64,000 bases of DNA. Origin: JAMQPK01 sp963782595 (lineage in GTDB: Bacteria; Acidobacteriota; Vicinamibacteria; Vicinamibacterales; JAMQPK01). The translations under genes were made by a program, and so were the position numbers. Shown here piece by piece: positions 34,209-46,338 of this stretch. Within the stretch, counting starts at the first letter, position 1. Every line of letters begins with the position of its first letter. Where the stretch lies: assembly GCA_963782595.1 (NCBI GenBank), contig CAWAKJ010000001.1, positions 124,001-188,000 of the forward strand, written 5' to 3'. The notes beneath the pieces are model-generated. The model did not search any database. It was given only the letters and a program-made list of their open reading frames with translations, and was not told the origin of the DNA.

Positions 34209-36116
34209 CTACTTCAGCGGAACGAACGCGAGCGCGTTGTTGGCGTTCATCGGAATCACCAGCTGATTCGCACCCGCGTCGTAACACATCGACGCCCCGG
34301 TCGGAATATTCTGCGCAATCAGCTCGGCCGCTTGCTTCGGGCGGATCCGCGACACACCACCGTTGACGACGCTGCTGACGTACTTCGTGCCGTCCTTCAT
34401 GATGACGAGGCCGTCGTTGCCGGCTTGAACCGCGGTCTCGGTCTGCAGCAGCGTTCCGTCGGGAGCAAAGGTCAAGACATCGGCATTGCCGACGGTGACC
34501 ACCACGATGTTGCCTTGCGGATCGAGCGCGATACCGTTGGGTTGTTTCACCAGAGCACCCTGCACGAAAACCGACGCAGTGCCCTTGGCGCTGATCTTCC
34601 AGACCCGCCACGTCGTCGGATCTGGACTCTCGCCGAATGCTCCTGTCTGAGTGGCGTAGATCGTGCCATCACTCGAAACGGCGATATCGTTGAGTCCCGT
34701 CGATTGCTCGACGCGGATCTCGCCGGCCGGCTGGCCGGTCTTCATGTCGAACCGTCGGATCACCGCAACGCTGGGATCGCTCGGCCCCGTCCCCCCGTCC
34801 AGATCGGCCACATACAGCATGCCGTTCACGATATCGCTGCCGAACGGCTCGTTGAGCACGAGCAGTGGCGTGCTGCTGCTGCGCTGATTGCCGGGATTCT
34901 GCACGCCGATCCATCGTGCGGTATGGACCGACCCATCGTGGTTGACGAGCGAGATCCACGCGTTATTGGTCTGGACGTTCTGCGGCGCACCCCGGCTCGG
35001 CACGACGATGAGGTTCCTGCCAGGGTCATACGAGCAGCTCTCGGCTGCGTAGATCGAGCCGAACACCTTCACGTTGGGAGAAATCGGATTGAACGTGCCG
35101 GCCGGATTTGGCGTGATGGGCAGACCGAGTGGATTGCCGACGACGTAGGGTGATGGCGATGGCGCCTGTTGCGCCATGAGCGCACCCGCGCCAGGCGGTT
35201 CGCCGGGCCACTCCGTCTTGGGGCGAAAGTTATACGCGAGAAACTGCCGGCTGATCGCCGCGCTGTTCCAGTGCGAGACGGTGATGAATCCTCTCTTGTT
35301 CATCACTTCGTGAAAACTCACGTCGCGCGAAAAATCGACGAAGCGGTCCCACTCGCCCGCGAAGCGCGCCGGCCATGCCAGGCGCTTCGCCATGGGGTGG
35401 TCGATGAGCCGCCGGCCCTCCTTCCGCAGCTTCTGCCACGTTCCTCTGTTGTATTCGGCCAACGTGATGGGCTTCCCAACTGAGTAATACGCGCGTTCCA
35501 GGTCGCCGGTGTCTCCGACAATCGTCATCGACTCCCACCCGAGGGGCATTGATCCGTGCTTGCCCCACTGGACGTTGACGCGCGCCCGCATCTCGTGGCG
35601 GCGCGCATCTCGCAGCGCATCTTCGCCGGCTTCGAGAATCCTGCCGTGAAAGTACGTCCAAAAACGCTCAATCGACTGACGATCAGGAGAGAACTGAATC
35701 CAGACCACTTCGTGATCGCAGGGATCGTTGTCCTCTGGGAAATCGATGTCGTCTTCCCAGAAGAAGTGATATGCGATCAGCCTCTCGGAGGGGTGCAGGA
35801 CTGCGGCCGCGTCTTTGAGTGGAAAAGGTTCATCCGGCGTCGTGTACACCCGCGGCGCGAATCTAAGAACGATGGCGCGTTCGGCAGTGGCGGGTACCCT
35901 GGGTGGATCGAGCGCTAGCGCCCGATCGTATTCGCGGGCGGCTTCATCGAGCCGGCGCTGCAAATGGTACTCGACGCCGCGTTCATGGAGGCGGGCGGCG
36001 GCCTCGTGTGAACTCGGCGCGGTATCGCCCGCGAGTGGCTTCTGCGCAAGCGACGGCACCCCCATGCTGGCCGCTGCAAGCGAAATGGCCACGAGCATCC
36101 GCCAGTCGATGCGCAT
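34209..36116 (-). CDS. Exported multidomain protein: TPR-like, unknown central domain, NHL/SMP-30 propeller
   Basis: A 635-residue protein with a signal peptide (MLVAISLAAASMGVPSLA). Residues ~35-75 look like one TPR unit (LHERGVEYHLQRRLDEAAREYDRALALDP). Residues ~100-310 hold an unfamiliar domain with FFWEDDIDFPEDNDPCDHEVVWIQF and NVQWGKHGSMPLGW. Residues ~330-635 are a propeller of NHL/SMP-30 type (STGLNDIAVSSDGTIYATQTG; KQPNGIALDPQGNIVVVTVGNA). The start codon follows the stop of the TonB-like receptor gene by one base, so the two are one operon. It may process or bind what the receptor recognises; no enzymatic residues can be assigned. Confidence 0.85.
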   Translation of the reverse strand: MRIDWRMLVAISLAAASMGVPSLAQKPLAGDTAPSSHEAAARLHERGVEYHLQRRLDEAAREYDRALALDPPRVPATAERAIVLRFAPRVYTTPDEPFPLKDAAAVLHPSERLIAYHFFWEDDIDFPEDNDPCDHEVVWIQFSPDRQSIERFWTYFHGRILEAGEDALRDARRHEMRARVNVQWGKHGSMPLGWESMTIVGDTGDLERAYYSVGKPITLAEYNRGTWQKLRKEGRRLIDHPMAKRLAWPARFAGEWDRFVDFSRDVSFHEVMNKRGFITVSHWNSAAISRQFLAYNFRPKTEWPGEPPGAGALMAQQAPSPSPYVVGNPLGLPITPNPAGTFNPISPNVKVFGSIYAAESCSYDPGRNLIVVPSRGAPQNVQTNNAWISLVNHDGSVHTARWIGVQNPGNQRSSSTPLLVLNEPFGSDIVNGMLYVADLDGGTGPSDPSVAVIRRFDMKTGQPAGEIRVEQSTGLNDIAVSSDGTIYATQTGAFGESPDPTTWRVWKISAKGTASVFVQGALVKQPNGIALDPQGNIVVVTVGNADVLTFAPDGTLLQTETAVQAGNDGLVIMKDGTKYVSSVVNGGVSRIRPKQAAELIAQNIPTGASMCYDAGANQLVIPMNANNALAFVPLK

Positions 36117-36117
36117 C

Positions 36118-39100
36118 TCAGAAATAGAACTTCAAGCCGAATTGCACGATTCGGGCGTTTCCCGCTGTGAGAATCTGACCAAAGCCGGAGGAATCGCGCG
36201 CGATGTTGGGCGGGCCGAAGTTCGCGCGATTGAACGCGTTGAACACCTCCGTCCGGAACTGAATCCGGCGCGCGGTGTCGAGTCGAAAGTCCTTCGCCAG
36301 CGTGAAGTCGAAGTTTGCGTAACCGGGACCGCGCATAATCCCGACGCCTGCACTGCCGAACGCCTGCGGCGAAGGGCTGAATGCGGCAAATGCATCGGTG
36401 TTGAACCACCGCTGAATGGTGCGCTGCGAATTCGGCAGCTCCGGGTCGCCGACGAGATTGGGACGGGCCCGGCGCTCGCCGCCGAGGTTCACGACCGACG
36501 CTCCACCAAGGGTGGCCGTCAGAGCGAGCCCGCTCTGAAGCACATGAATGCCCGTGAGCTGCCATCCGCCGAGGATGAAATCGGTCGCGCCGTTCCACTG
36601 GCTGCCAAATCGACGGCCCTGCCCAAACGGCAGTTCCCATACGTAGCTCGCGACGAAACGGTGCCTGACGTCGAACTCGGCGGGACCGCGATCGGCGCCG
36701 AGATTGTACGAGTCTTGCGGCTCCCGGAAGGTGCCAGTATCGATGCCCGCTCCACCGCCACTCGTCGAGATGTGATCGGGCGCGTCGGTGATCGCCTCTC
36801 CGAGGGTATAGCTCAGGAGACCCGTCAGCCCTCTCGACAGACGCTTCTCGAGGCTCACCTGGAACGAGTTGTAGTCGGAGCTCACGCGATTTTCCATCCA
36901 CTGAATGTCGCCGAGTGCCGGATACGGACGATCGCCCGCGCCCTGAGAGCCGTCTGGATTCTGAATAACGGCGCGCTGGTTCAGATTGCGAAACCCCGGT
37001 AGATTCCGTCCCTTGTTGCCAACATAGGCCACGTCGAGCGCGAGGTCCGGCGCGATCTGATACTGCGCACCAACGTTGTACTGATGAATCGACGGCGTCA
37101 CCTGATTCGGGTCCTGTCCGCGGCGGCTGACGGTCGGTGCCAGCGTCGTGGGATTGAGGAGTCCATTCGGGTACCCGGTGCTCATCTTAAACGGCGCGGC
37201 CGAGGCCACTGCAGCGGCTCCGGTGACGCCCGTCTGCAGCAGGTTGTCCACCAGGTACGGGGGATTGAAGCCGAGCATGCCTTCTCGACCCTGCCGAACC
37301 GTGTGACTGTAGAAGATGCCGTACGCGCTTCTCACGACCCAACGGCTGGTGGGCGAATAGGAGAATCCGAGTCGCGGAGCGAAATTATTCCGATCGGGAC
37401 GAATCAACGTTCGCTCAAACAGACCTCCATCCTGCGAAAACATCATCTGGCCCGTCGCCGGGTCGAAGTTGGCGAGTTGATCATCCCGTTCGCGCGGCGG
37501 CGTTGCGAACTCGTACCGCAGTCCCAGATTCAGCGTCACCTTCTGCGCAATGCGATAGTCATCCTGGATGAAGAAGAACTGCATATCCTGCCCCTGGTCC
37601 ATCACGGTGTAGCTGGTCAATGCCAGCTGTGACGGCAGACCAAGCAGGAAATCGCCGACCGCGCGGTTGGTGAATCGATTCTCGAAGTTCATGCGGCCGA
37701 TCGTCGCGTTCAAGTCGTTGATCTTCGTCTGCACGTGCAGAAACTCGCCACCGAACTTGATCAGGTGCGACTGTCGGCTCAGCGTAAAGGTGACTCGCGG
37801 ATTCCACGACCGCGGCGTCTGGAACTGGGGTGTCGACGTGTGGCGCCCCACGGCATCGAAGCCCTGAATGTTCATCTTCGGAAGTCCGCCGATGATCGAA
37901 GGATCGCTCGGCACGTTTGGAATGCCGAAATCGGCCGCGGCATTCTCGCCGGCAAACGGCGGGTTCGTGAAGTAGTTGCCGCGCGCAAACCCGAAGCGGA
38001 AGTCGCCCACGAGCGAAGCACTGGCGATCCATGTCAATCCGAGAGCGAGCCCCTGCGATCGATTCAAGTTCGATCCAAAGGCATCGTTGAACGATCCTTC
38101 GGCAAGGCCCGGGAGTGGCGCCGGCCTGAACGTGTCGGTGTCGACGAAGCTGTATCGGCCGAACACGCTGACTCCCTGCATCAGCTGATGGTCGATGCGC
38201 ACGTCGAACTGGTCCTGACGGATTTCGGTCACCGGCGTCGATGCGTAAATCGTCGAGCCCGGGACGTTCGGGTCGGGAATCAGCGCAACGATTCTGGCGG
38301 CGACAGGGTCCCAGCGGTCTCGAGGGATCACCCACTGCCCTGCCGCATTCCGGCTGAACTCCGGTCGGCCAGACGCGAACGGATCATTGACCGCTGTACT
38401 GAACAGGCCGGTCTTCTCGGCGGCCGTCGGCACCAGACGCGTGCGTGGAATGCCCTCCTGGTCGCGCAGTCCTTCATAGTCGGCAAACCAGAACGTCCGG
38501 TTGCGAAGGATCGGTCCACCGATGGCCCCGCCAAACTGGTTGCGTTTCCGTTTCGGTTTCGGTGCCGCCAGCAGCTTCGAGAAATAGTTGTTGGCATCCA
38601 GCGCGTCATCCCTGAGGAACTCAAAGACGCTGCCGTGAATCTGGTTCGTGCCGGATTTTATGGTCGCGTTGACGACGGCACCGGAGCTGCGCCCGTATTC
38701 CGCCGAGTACGCGTTGGTTTGGATCTTGAACTCCTGAAGCGCCTCAATAGACGGCTGGACGAGTTGAACGTTCTCGCCGCGAAACGAGTTCGAATAGGAA
38801 ATGTTGTCGACGCCGTCGAGGAGAAAGACGTTATTGAACGTGCGATTACCGTTGACGTTCAGGACACCCTTGAAATTCACGCTCGCCAGCCTCGGCGTAC
38901 CGGGAAGCACCCCGGGCGACAGCAGCGCGAGCTGGTTGTAGTCGCGCCCGTTGAGCGGCAGGTCGAGAATTTTTCGTTCGTCGATCACCAGTCCGCGCGA
39001 CGATGTCTGCGTCTCCAGCATCGGCGCGGCCCCGGTGACCTCGACCGACTCCTGAATGCTGCCTGTCTGCAGGCTCGCATCGAGCTGAAGCACCTGCGCC

Positions 39101-39399
39101 ACCTGCAGAATCAGCCGGGCTCGCACGAACTTGCTGAATCCGGGCGCTTCCACCGTGACGAGGTACTCCCCGGGACGCAGGCCTGCGACGTTGTAAAGGC
39201 CACGATCGTTGGTCTCGGTCGTCGTGGTGATTCCAGTCGCGACGTGGGTGACGTTGATGACAGCTTTGGGAATGATGGCGCGCGAGGCGTCGGTGACTTC
39301 GCCGACGATGGTGGCGGCATCCTGCTGAGCCTGAACCGGCACGGCACCGCTGAACGTGATCGCGGTGATGAGGACAACAAGGGCACATGAGCGCATCAT
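36118..39399 (-). CDS. TonB-dependent receptor-like protein with carboxypeptidase regulatory domain
   Basis: A 1093-residue outer-membrane protein. A signal peptide is followed by a carboxypeptidase-regulatory (CarboxypepD_reg) domain at ~25-110 (ATIVGEVTDASRAIIPKAVINV...GLYNVAGLRPGEYLVTVEAPGF), then a plug domain (LDLPLNGRDYNQLALLSPGV; NTFNNVFLLDGVDNISYSN pattern) and a long barrel ending LKFYF. This is the large receptor type highly expanded in Acidobacteria, thought to bind sugars or peptides. GGAGG lies 5 bases before the ATG at 39399; an earlier start has no ribosome site. It heads an operon with the propeller protein and is downstream of a winged-helix/FHA gene in the same direction. 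Confidence 0.93.
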   Translation of the reverse strand: MMRSCALVVLITAITFSGAVPVQAQQDAATIVGEVTDASRAIIPKAVINVTHVATGITTTTETNDRGLYNVAGLRPGEYLVTVEAPGFSKFVRARLILQVAQVLQLDASLQTGSIQESVEVTGAAPMLETQTSSRGLVIDERKILDLPLNGRDYNQLALLSPGVLPGTPRLASVNFKGVLNVNGNRTFNNVFLLDGVDNISYSNSFRGENVQLVQPSIEALQEFKIQTNAYSAEYGRSSGAVVNATIKSGTNQIHGSVFEFLRDDALDANNYFSKLLAAPKPKRKRNQFGGAIGGPILRNRTFWFADYEGLRDQEGIPRTRLVPTAAEKTGLFSTAVNDPFASGRPEFSRNAAGQWVIPRDRWDPVAARIVALIPDPNVPGSTIYASTPVTEIRQDQFDVRIDHQLMQGVSVFGRYSFVDTDTFRPAPLPGLAEGSFNDAFGSNLNRSQGLALGLTWIASASLVGDFRFGFARGNYFTNPPFAGENAAADFGIPNVPSDPSIIGGLPKMNIQGFDAVGRHTSTPQFQTPRSWNPRVTFTLSRQSHLIKFGGEFLHVQTKINDLNATIGRMNFENRFTNRAVGDFLLGLPSQLALTSYTVMDQGQDMQFFFIQDDYRIAQKVTLNLGLRYEFATPPRERDDQLANFDPATGQMMFSQDGGLFERTLIRPDRNNFAPRLGFSYSPTSRWVVRSAYGIFYSHTVRQGREGMLGFNPPYLVDNLLQTGVTGAAAVASAAPFKMSTGYPNGLLNPTTLAPTVSRRGQDPNQVTPSIHQYNVGAQYQIAPDLALDVAYVGNKGRNLPGFRNLNQRAVIQNPDGSQGAGDRPYPALGDIQWMENRVSSDYNSFQVSLEKRLSRGLTGLLSYTLGEAITDAPDHISTSGGGAGIDTGTFREPQDSYNLGADRGPAEFDVRHRFVASYVWELPFGQGRRFGSQWNGATDFILGGWQLTGIHVLQSGLALTATLGGASVVNLGGERRARPNLVGDPELPNSQRTIQRWFNTDAFAAFSPSPQAFGSAGVGIMRGPGYANFDFTLAKDFRLDTARRIQFRTEVFNAFNRANFGPPNIARDSSGFGQILTAGNARIVQFGLKFYF

Positions 39400-39482
39400 G
39401 GAAGCCTCCCAGCGCAACGCTAGTCGCAGCATGTAAATTGTAGGTCACAAACCGATGACGCGATTCGAAACAGTTCGCGCGA

Positions 39483-40115
39483 TCACGGAACAATAGCCGT
39501 TCTTGTCGGCCGCTCGATGATAATTTCGAAGCGGACTGTTTCGGATCCCAACCGAAAGCAGATGCCGTCAGTCAGCGACACCCGCCCGCGGACACGTTCG
39601 CCCGCCACCCACGTGCCGTTCTTGCTCCCGAGATCTTCGATCGACACGTCGCGTCCGTCAACGTTCAGCCGAGCGTGTTGGCGCGACACCGAGTCGGCCT
39701 CGATTTGAACACCGCATCCGCGGTCGCGACCGATGATCGATTGGCCGGCTGGTACCTCAATTGACTCGCCGTGCCAGATCAACCGGCACACGGGCCCGCC
39801 GGCGACCGGTGTGTGACCGGCGACGATCGCGTCGCCGATGAACGCGTAGCCGACACGGTGGAGCGTGCGAATCACGCGGCCATCGCCAGAGTTATCCCCG
39901 AGTGCTTTGCGAAGCTGCGTCACCAGCGCCGCAAGGCTCGTCTCGGAAACATGAACGCCGGGCCAAAGAGCCGCGTGGAGTTGATCGTGCGGTACAGCGT
40001 TCGGCTGGTTCTCGACGAGAATGACCAGCAGGTCGAACGCTTTCGGCGCAAGGTGGACGTCGACCCCCTCCCGTCGTACCAGGCGCGCGCCGACGTCGAC
40101 GACAATCGCACTCAC
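39483..40115 (-). CDS. Winged-helix plus FHA domain regulator, paralogue
   Basis: A 210-residue paralogue of the regulator at 33566-34207. The winged helix (HLAPKAFDLLVILVENQPNAVPHDQLHAALWP...RVIRTLHRVGYAF) is followed by an FHA domain (IIGRDRGCGVQIEADSVSRQHARL, EDLGSKNGTWVAGERV). I chose a GTG at 40115 because the product then equals the paralogue in length; longer alternatives run into the divergent kinase gene. It lies 83 bases upstream of the TonB-like receptor start, in the same direction, and could control that operon in response to threonine phosphorylation. The kinase gene begins 99 bases away on the other strand. Confidence 0.87.
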   Translation of the reverse strand: MSAIVVDVGARLVRREGVDVHLAPKAFDLLVILVENQPNAVPHDQLHAALWPGVHVSETSLAALVTQLRKALGDNSGDGRVIRTLHRVGYAFIGDAIVAGHTPVAGGPVCRLIWHGESIEVPAGQSIIGRDRGCGVQIEADSVSRQHARLNVDGRDVSIEDLGSKNGTWVAGERVRGRVSLTDGICFRLGSETVRFEIIIERPTRTAIVP

Positions 40116-40214
40116 GTTCTGCTCGCCCGGCGGATTATACGGGACAGCCTTGTCCAGGTCGCGGCCTCTTTCTCTGACGATACTCACACGGATGACGAGT
40201 ATCATGCCGATCCG

Positions 40215-42950
<2,736 letters not shown>

Positions 42951-43023
42951 TCAGGGAATCCTCAAGGTTTCCTCAAGCCCGAATCGCCCCGAGCCGCGTT
43001 ATGGTGGGGTCCAGGAGGCGATC

Positions 43024-43848
43024 ATGATTCATAGAACGATCGCGAGCTGCACGATGGTGATGGCGGCACTCGCGATCACTGCGCTGCTGTTTCAACTGAA
43101 CACCGTGGCCGTGGCCCAGGGCGCATCCAGGACGCTGGTCGCGGTGTTTGCGCACGCCGACGACGAGGGAGTCGCAGCTCCAATTCTCGCGCGCTACGCC
43201 CGCGAGGGCGCGCAGGTCTACCTGGTCATCGCCACGGACGGCGCCCAGGGTGGGGCTCATACATCGATCCCGCGTGGCCCGGAACTCGCCCGCGTGCGCA
43301 GCGAAGAGGCTCGATGCGCGACGGACGCGCTCGGGATCCATCCACCCATTCTGCTCGGGTTTCCAGACGCCGAGCTCGGCAGCTACATGGAGGATCGGGC
43401 GCGTCTCTTCAAGCTGACCGCCCGGATGCAGGAAGAATTGCAACGGATCGGCCCCGACGCCGTGATCACGTGGGGGCCAGACGGGGCAACCGGCCATCCC
43501 GATCATCGGCTTGTGAGCAGCATCGTGACGCAGCTCGCTCGGGCCGGCGCACCCGGCGTGCCGGAGCGTCTGTTCTACGTGTCGCTCCCAGTCGAGGGAT
43601 TTCGCGCGATGAATCCGGCCCGCGGAGAGCCGTCGTTCCTGATCCCGTTGGCGAAGTATTTCAGTGCCCGCGTTTCGTTCTCCGCGGCAGACTTCGAAGC
43701 GTCCCGCCGATCGATGGCGTGTCACAAGACGCAGTACTCGGACGAAATCGTTCAAAAGGTGTCTGAGGCGGCTCGAGAAGCGTTGAAAGGGGAACTGCCG
43801 CTCGTTCCGTTGTTCCCGACGGCTGCCACGAACGATCTATTTCAATGA
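43024..43848 (+). CDS. Exported PIG-L family deacetylase
   Basis: A 274-residue protein with a signal peptide (MVMAALAITALLFQLNTVAVA) and the PIG-L/LmbE fold. AHADDE at about 43-48 supplies the zinc ligands and catalytic Asp, and HPDH near 158-161 supplies another His ligand. Typical members remove acetyl groups from N-acetylglucosamine-type sugars; its export suggests a substrate in the envelope or outside. AGGAGG sits 7 bases before the ATG. It is 73 bases downstream of the kinase gene, probably a separate unit. Confidence 0.9.
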   Translation: MIHRTIASCTMVMAALAITALLFQLNTVAVAQGASRTLVAVFAHADDEGVAAPILARYAREGAQVYLVIATDGAQGGAHTSIPRGPELARVRSEEARCATDALGIHPPILLGFPDAELGSYMEDRARLFKLTARMQEELQRIGPDAVITWGPDGATGHPDHRLVSSIVTQLARAGAPGVPERLFYVSLPVEGFRAMNPARGEPSFLIPLAKYFSARVSFSAADFEASRRSMACHKTQYSDEIVQKVSEAAREALKGELPLVPLFPTAATNDLFQ

Positions 43849-43948
43849 GTGTTCTGCTGGTGAGCTGCCGGAACCCCTCGGTGCGGACGCCGGTGCTACA
43901 GTACGTCCCGGAAGGGCGAGCGACCGAGGCCGCGCCGGGAATACTCTC

Positions 43949-45481
43949 GTGCGCGGGACGGCGGCCCACAGACAGGCGCGGCAATCAGTGATTGTGGAGA
44001 GATCGACGAGCACGGTTGCCGAGAGGACCGCAACGACGTCGGTATCGGCACCGCCCGATTTCAGCCCAGCACGACGCAGCATCCGCCTCGGGCCCCTGGC
44101 CGCCATCTTTGTTGGTGGGCTGCTCCTTCGCTTCGCCGCGCCGGTGCCAGCCGGTCTCGACCCCAAGAGCTGGTGGCTGCTCATCGTCTTTCTCTCGGCA
44201 CTTGCGGGGCTGATCGTTCAACCGGCGCCAATGGGCGTGCTCTTCCTCACGGCGATTGCCGTCGCTGTTCTGGCCGGCGTCCTGACGCCGGCGCAAGCGC
44301 TGGCGGGATATTCCAACAACATTCTCTGGCTCATCGTGATTGCGTTCATGTTTGCTCGCGCGTTCGTGAAGACCGGTCTGGGAAGACGCATCGCGCTCCT
44401 GATCATCAGGCAAATCGGAACGAGCTCGCTCAGGCTTGGCTATTGCCTGTCGCTCACCGATCTCATACTGGCGCCCGTGACCGCATCGAACACCGCGCGT
44501 ACCGGCGCCATCGTGTTTCCGATTGCGGTGAGCCTGTCCAAAGAGTTCGGATCAAATCCAGGCGCGACCGCGTCACGGATGGGCGCGTTCCTCCTCTTCA
44601 CTGCGTATCAGGCGAATCTGGTCACCTCCGCGCTTTTCCTCACGGCGATGGCGTCCAACCCGTTGGCAGCGGAGTTTGCGAATCAGATTGCCGGCGTCAC
44701 GATCACGTGGGGAGGGTGGCTGGCAGCAAGCTCGCTCCCAGGCGCACTGTCCTTTCTGCTCGTCCCCTATGTGCTCTACAAGCTGGCACCACCCGCGATC
44801 GCTGAGACACCTGAGGCCCGACACTATGCGGTGTCGGAGCTGAAGCGGCTCGGGCCGACGAGCCGGCAGGAAAAAATCCTGACGGTGGTATTCGTAGGGC
44901 TCGCCGTGCTGTGGGGCACGCAGCAACTGCATGGCATCGATACCGTGGTGGCCGCGCTGGCCGGGTTGTGCGTCCTCTTGCTCAGCGAAGTGCTCGCATG
45001 GAGCGATGTCGTCGAGGAAAACTCGGCGTGGGACACGTTCGTGTGGTGGGGTGCGATGATGTCGCTGGCCACGGCACTGAACCAGAGCGCGGTGACGAAG
45101 TGGTTCGCGACGATCGCGGGCGAGAGTCTCGCCGGGCTGTCACCGCTCGCGGCACTCGTCGCGCTGGTCATCATTTATACCTACATCCACTATGCGTTCG
45201 CCGGTCAGACGGCACATGTGGTGGCTCTCTATGCTCCGTTTCTCACAGTCGCCGTTGCTGCCGGCGCGCCGCCTCTCCTGGCCGCGCTCCTGCTGTGCTT
45301 CTTTTCGAACCTCAACTCGACGCTGACACACTACAGTGACGGCGCGGCTCCGATTTACTTCGGTTCGCGCTACATCGATCAGCGCGCGTGGTGGCGAATC
45401 GGCTTCTATCTGTCGATTCTGCATCTCGCCGTCTGGCTCGGCGTCGGTTTGCCATGGTGGAAGTTTCTGGGCATTTGGTAA
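43949..45481 (+). CDS. DASS/SLC13-family anion permease
   Basis: A 510-residue membrane protein of the divalent anion:sodium symporter family, closest in look to the bacterial and plastid 2-oxoglutarate/malate-type carriers. About twelve helices are visible. The SNT signature of the first hairpin occurs in LAPVTASNTARTGAIVFP, and the second repeat has the usual ALFLTAMASNPLA. It would import dicarboxylates or related anions across the inner membrane. The start is uncertain: GTG at 43949 gives a 45-residue hydrophilic leader, while GTGs at 43988 or 43994 would shorten it; none has a strong ribosome site. Confidence 0.88.
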   Translation: MRGTAAHRQARQSVIVERSTSTVAERTATTSVSAPPDFSPARRSIRLGPLAAIFVGGLLLRFAAPVPAGLDPKSWWLLIVFLSALAGLIVQPAPMGVLFLTAIAVAVLAGVLTPAQALAGYSNNILWLIVIAFMFARAFVKTGLGRRIALLIIRQIGTSSLRLGYCLSLTDLILAPVTASNTARTGAIVFPIAVSLSKEFGSNPGATASRMGAFLLFTAYQANLVTSALFLTAMASNPLAAEFANQIAGVTITWGGWLAASSLPGALSFLLVPYVLYKLAPPAIAETPEARHYAVSELKRLGPTSRQEKILTVVFVGLAVLWGTQQLHGIDTVVAALAGLCVLLLSEVLAWSDVVEENSAWDTFVWWGAMMSLATALNQSAVTKWFATIAGESLAGLSPLAALVALVIIYTYIHYAFAGQTAHVVALYAPFLTVAVAAGAPPLLAALLLCFFSNLNSTLTHYSDGAAPIYFGSRYIDQRAWWRIGFYLSILHLAVWLGVGLPWWKFLGIW

Positions 45482-45492
45482 GGTGCGTCTTT

Positions 45493-46335
45493 TTAGCCCG
45501 TCGATTCCCATTCGATTTCTTTCTCGTGCTGAACCAATAGGGAGTTGATCTCTCTCAGGCTTTGCACGGAACGCTCGATGCGATCGAGACTCAGATCGAG
45601 CGGTTCTTCGGACGTGCGTACCAGGTTCACCGAAAGGTCGATCACCTGTAACGGGGTATTCATCAGATCCCGGATACTCAGAAAAGCGGTCGCCAGCTGT
45701 TTGATCGCAAAATTCTGAGCCTGCATCCGGGCCACTTCATGCTCGAGTTGAACGCGACGGAATCGATACACCAGAGCCAGGATGCCGCCCAACCCGAACG
45801 CGACGATCGGCCAGGGCTCGATAGCGGCGGTGCCGGCTTTGACCGCGGGCGGAAAGAAGATCTCGAATTGCACGACGGCGGTGAGGGAATGTGCCAGGAT
45901 GCTCACCACACCGACCCAAAATCCCGGCGCCACCATTGCCGCGACGAGACAACCCAGCTTGGTTGCCTGGAAAGGATCCCAGTATCCGGATACCGCAAAC
46001 TGTGGATTCGTCCACAGCAGGGCCGTGACCACGGAAGCGGTGTTGACGAGAAAGAGGAAGGAAGCCCATCGGACCGACGGCGCGTTTCTCCGAATGAAAA
46101 GCACCAGTAAGAGCGCCAGGCCGACCAGTGACGACATCATCGGCGCGGTCTCGGGTATGCCGACCCTGCGGACGATCGCCACTTCGAGCCACATCCCGAG
46201 CGTATTGAACGAGGCGGCGGCGATCGCTCCAAACCAGGCGTCTCGTGGCAACAGCCGGACGTTGTAGAAGCGGACTGCACGCGTCCCTTGTTGCGGGCGT
46301 AACGCCGGATCGTATCGAAAGGCGGGAGCGCTCAA
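45493..46335 (-). CDS. Membrane protein with a kinase-dead HisKA-like helix
   Basis: A 280-residue protein with six predicted transmembrane helices (residues ~30-195) and a cytoplasmic coiled helix. The helix contains FLSIRDLMNTPLQVIDLSVNLVR, which aligns with the dimerisation helix of histidine kinases (HELRTPL), but the phospho-accepting His is replaced and the protein ends shortly after with no ATP-binding domain. The start is a TTG three bases after the stop codon of the receiver gene, so the two are coupled. It may hold or sequester the receiver at the membrane rather than phosphorylate it. The exact family is not known to me. Confidence 0.8.
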   Translation of the reverse strand: MSAPAFRYDPALRPQQGTRAVRFYNVRLLPRDAWFGAIAAASFNTLGMWLEVAIVRRVGIPETAPMMSSLVGLALLLVLFIRRNAPSVRWASFLFLVNTASVVTALLWTNPQFAVSGYWDPFQATKLGCLVAAMVAPGFWVGVVSILAHSLTAVVQFEIFFPPAVKAGTAAIEPWPIVAFGLGGILALVYRFRRVQLEHEVARMQAQNFAIKQLATAFLSIRDLMNTPLQVIDLSVNLVRTSEEPLDLSLDRIERSVQSLREINSLLVQHEKEIEWESTG

Positions 46336-46338
46336 CGA

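Noticed and set aside
37735..39390. 551-codon plus-strand open frame
   Set aside because: Lies fully antisense to the TonB-like receptor, composition is Arg/Val/Asp-rich shadow, no ribosome site or recognisable domain.
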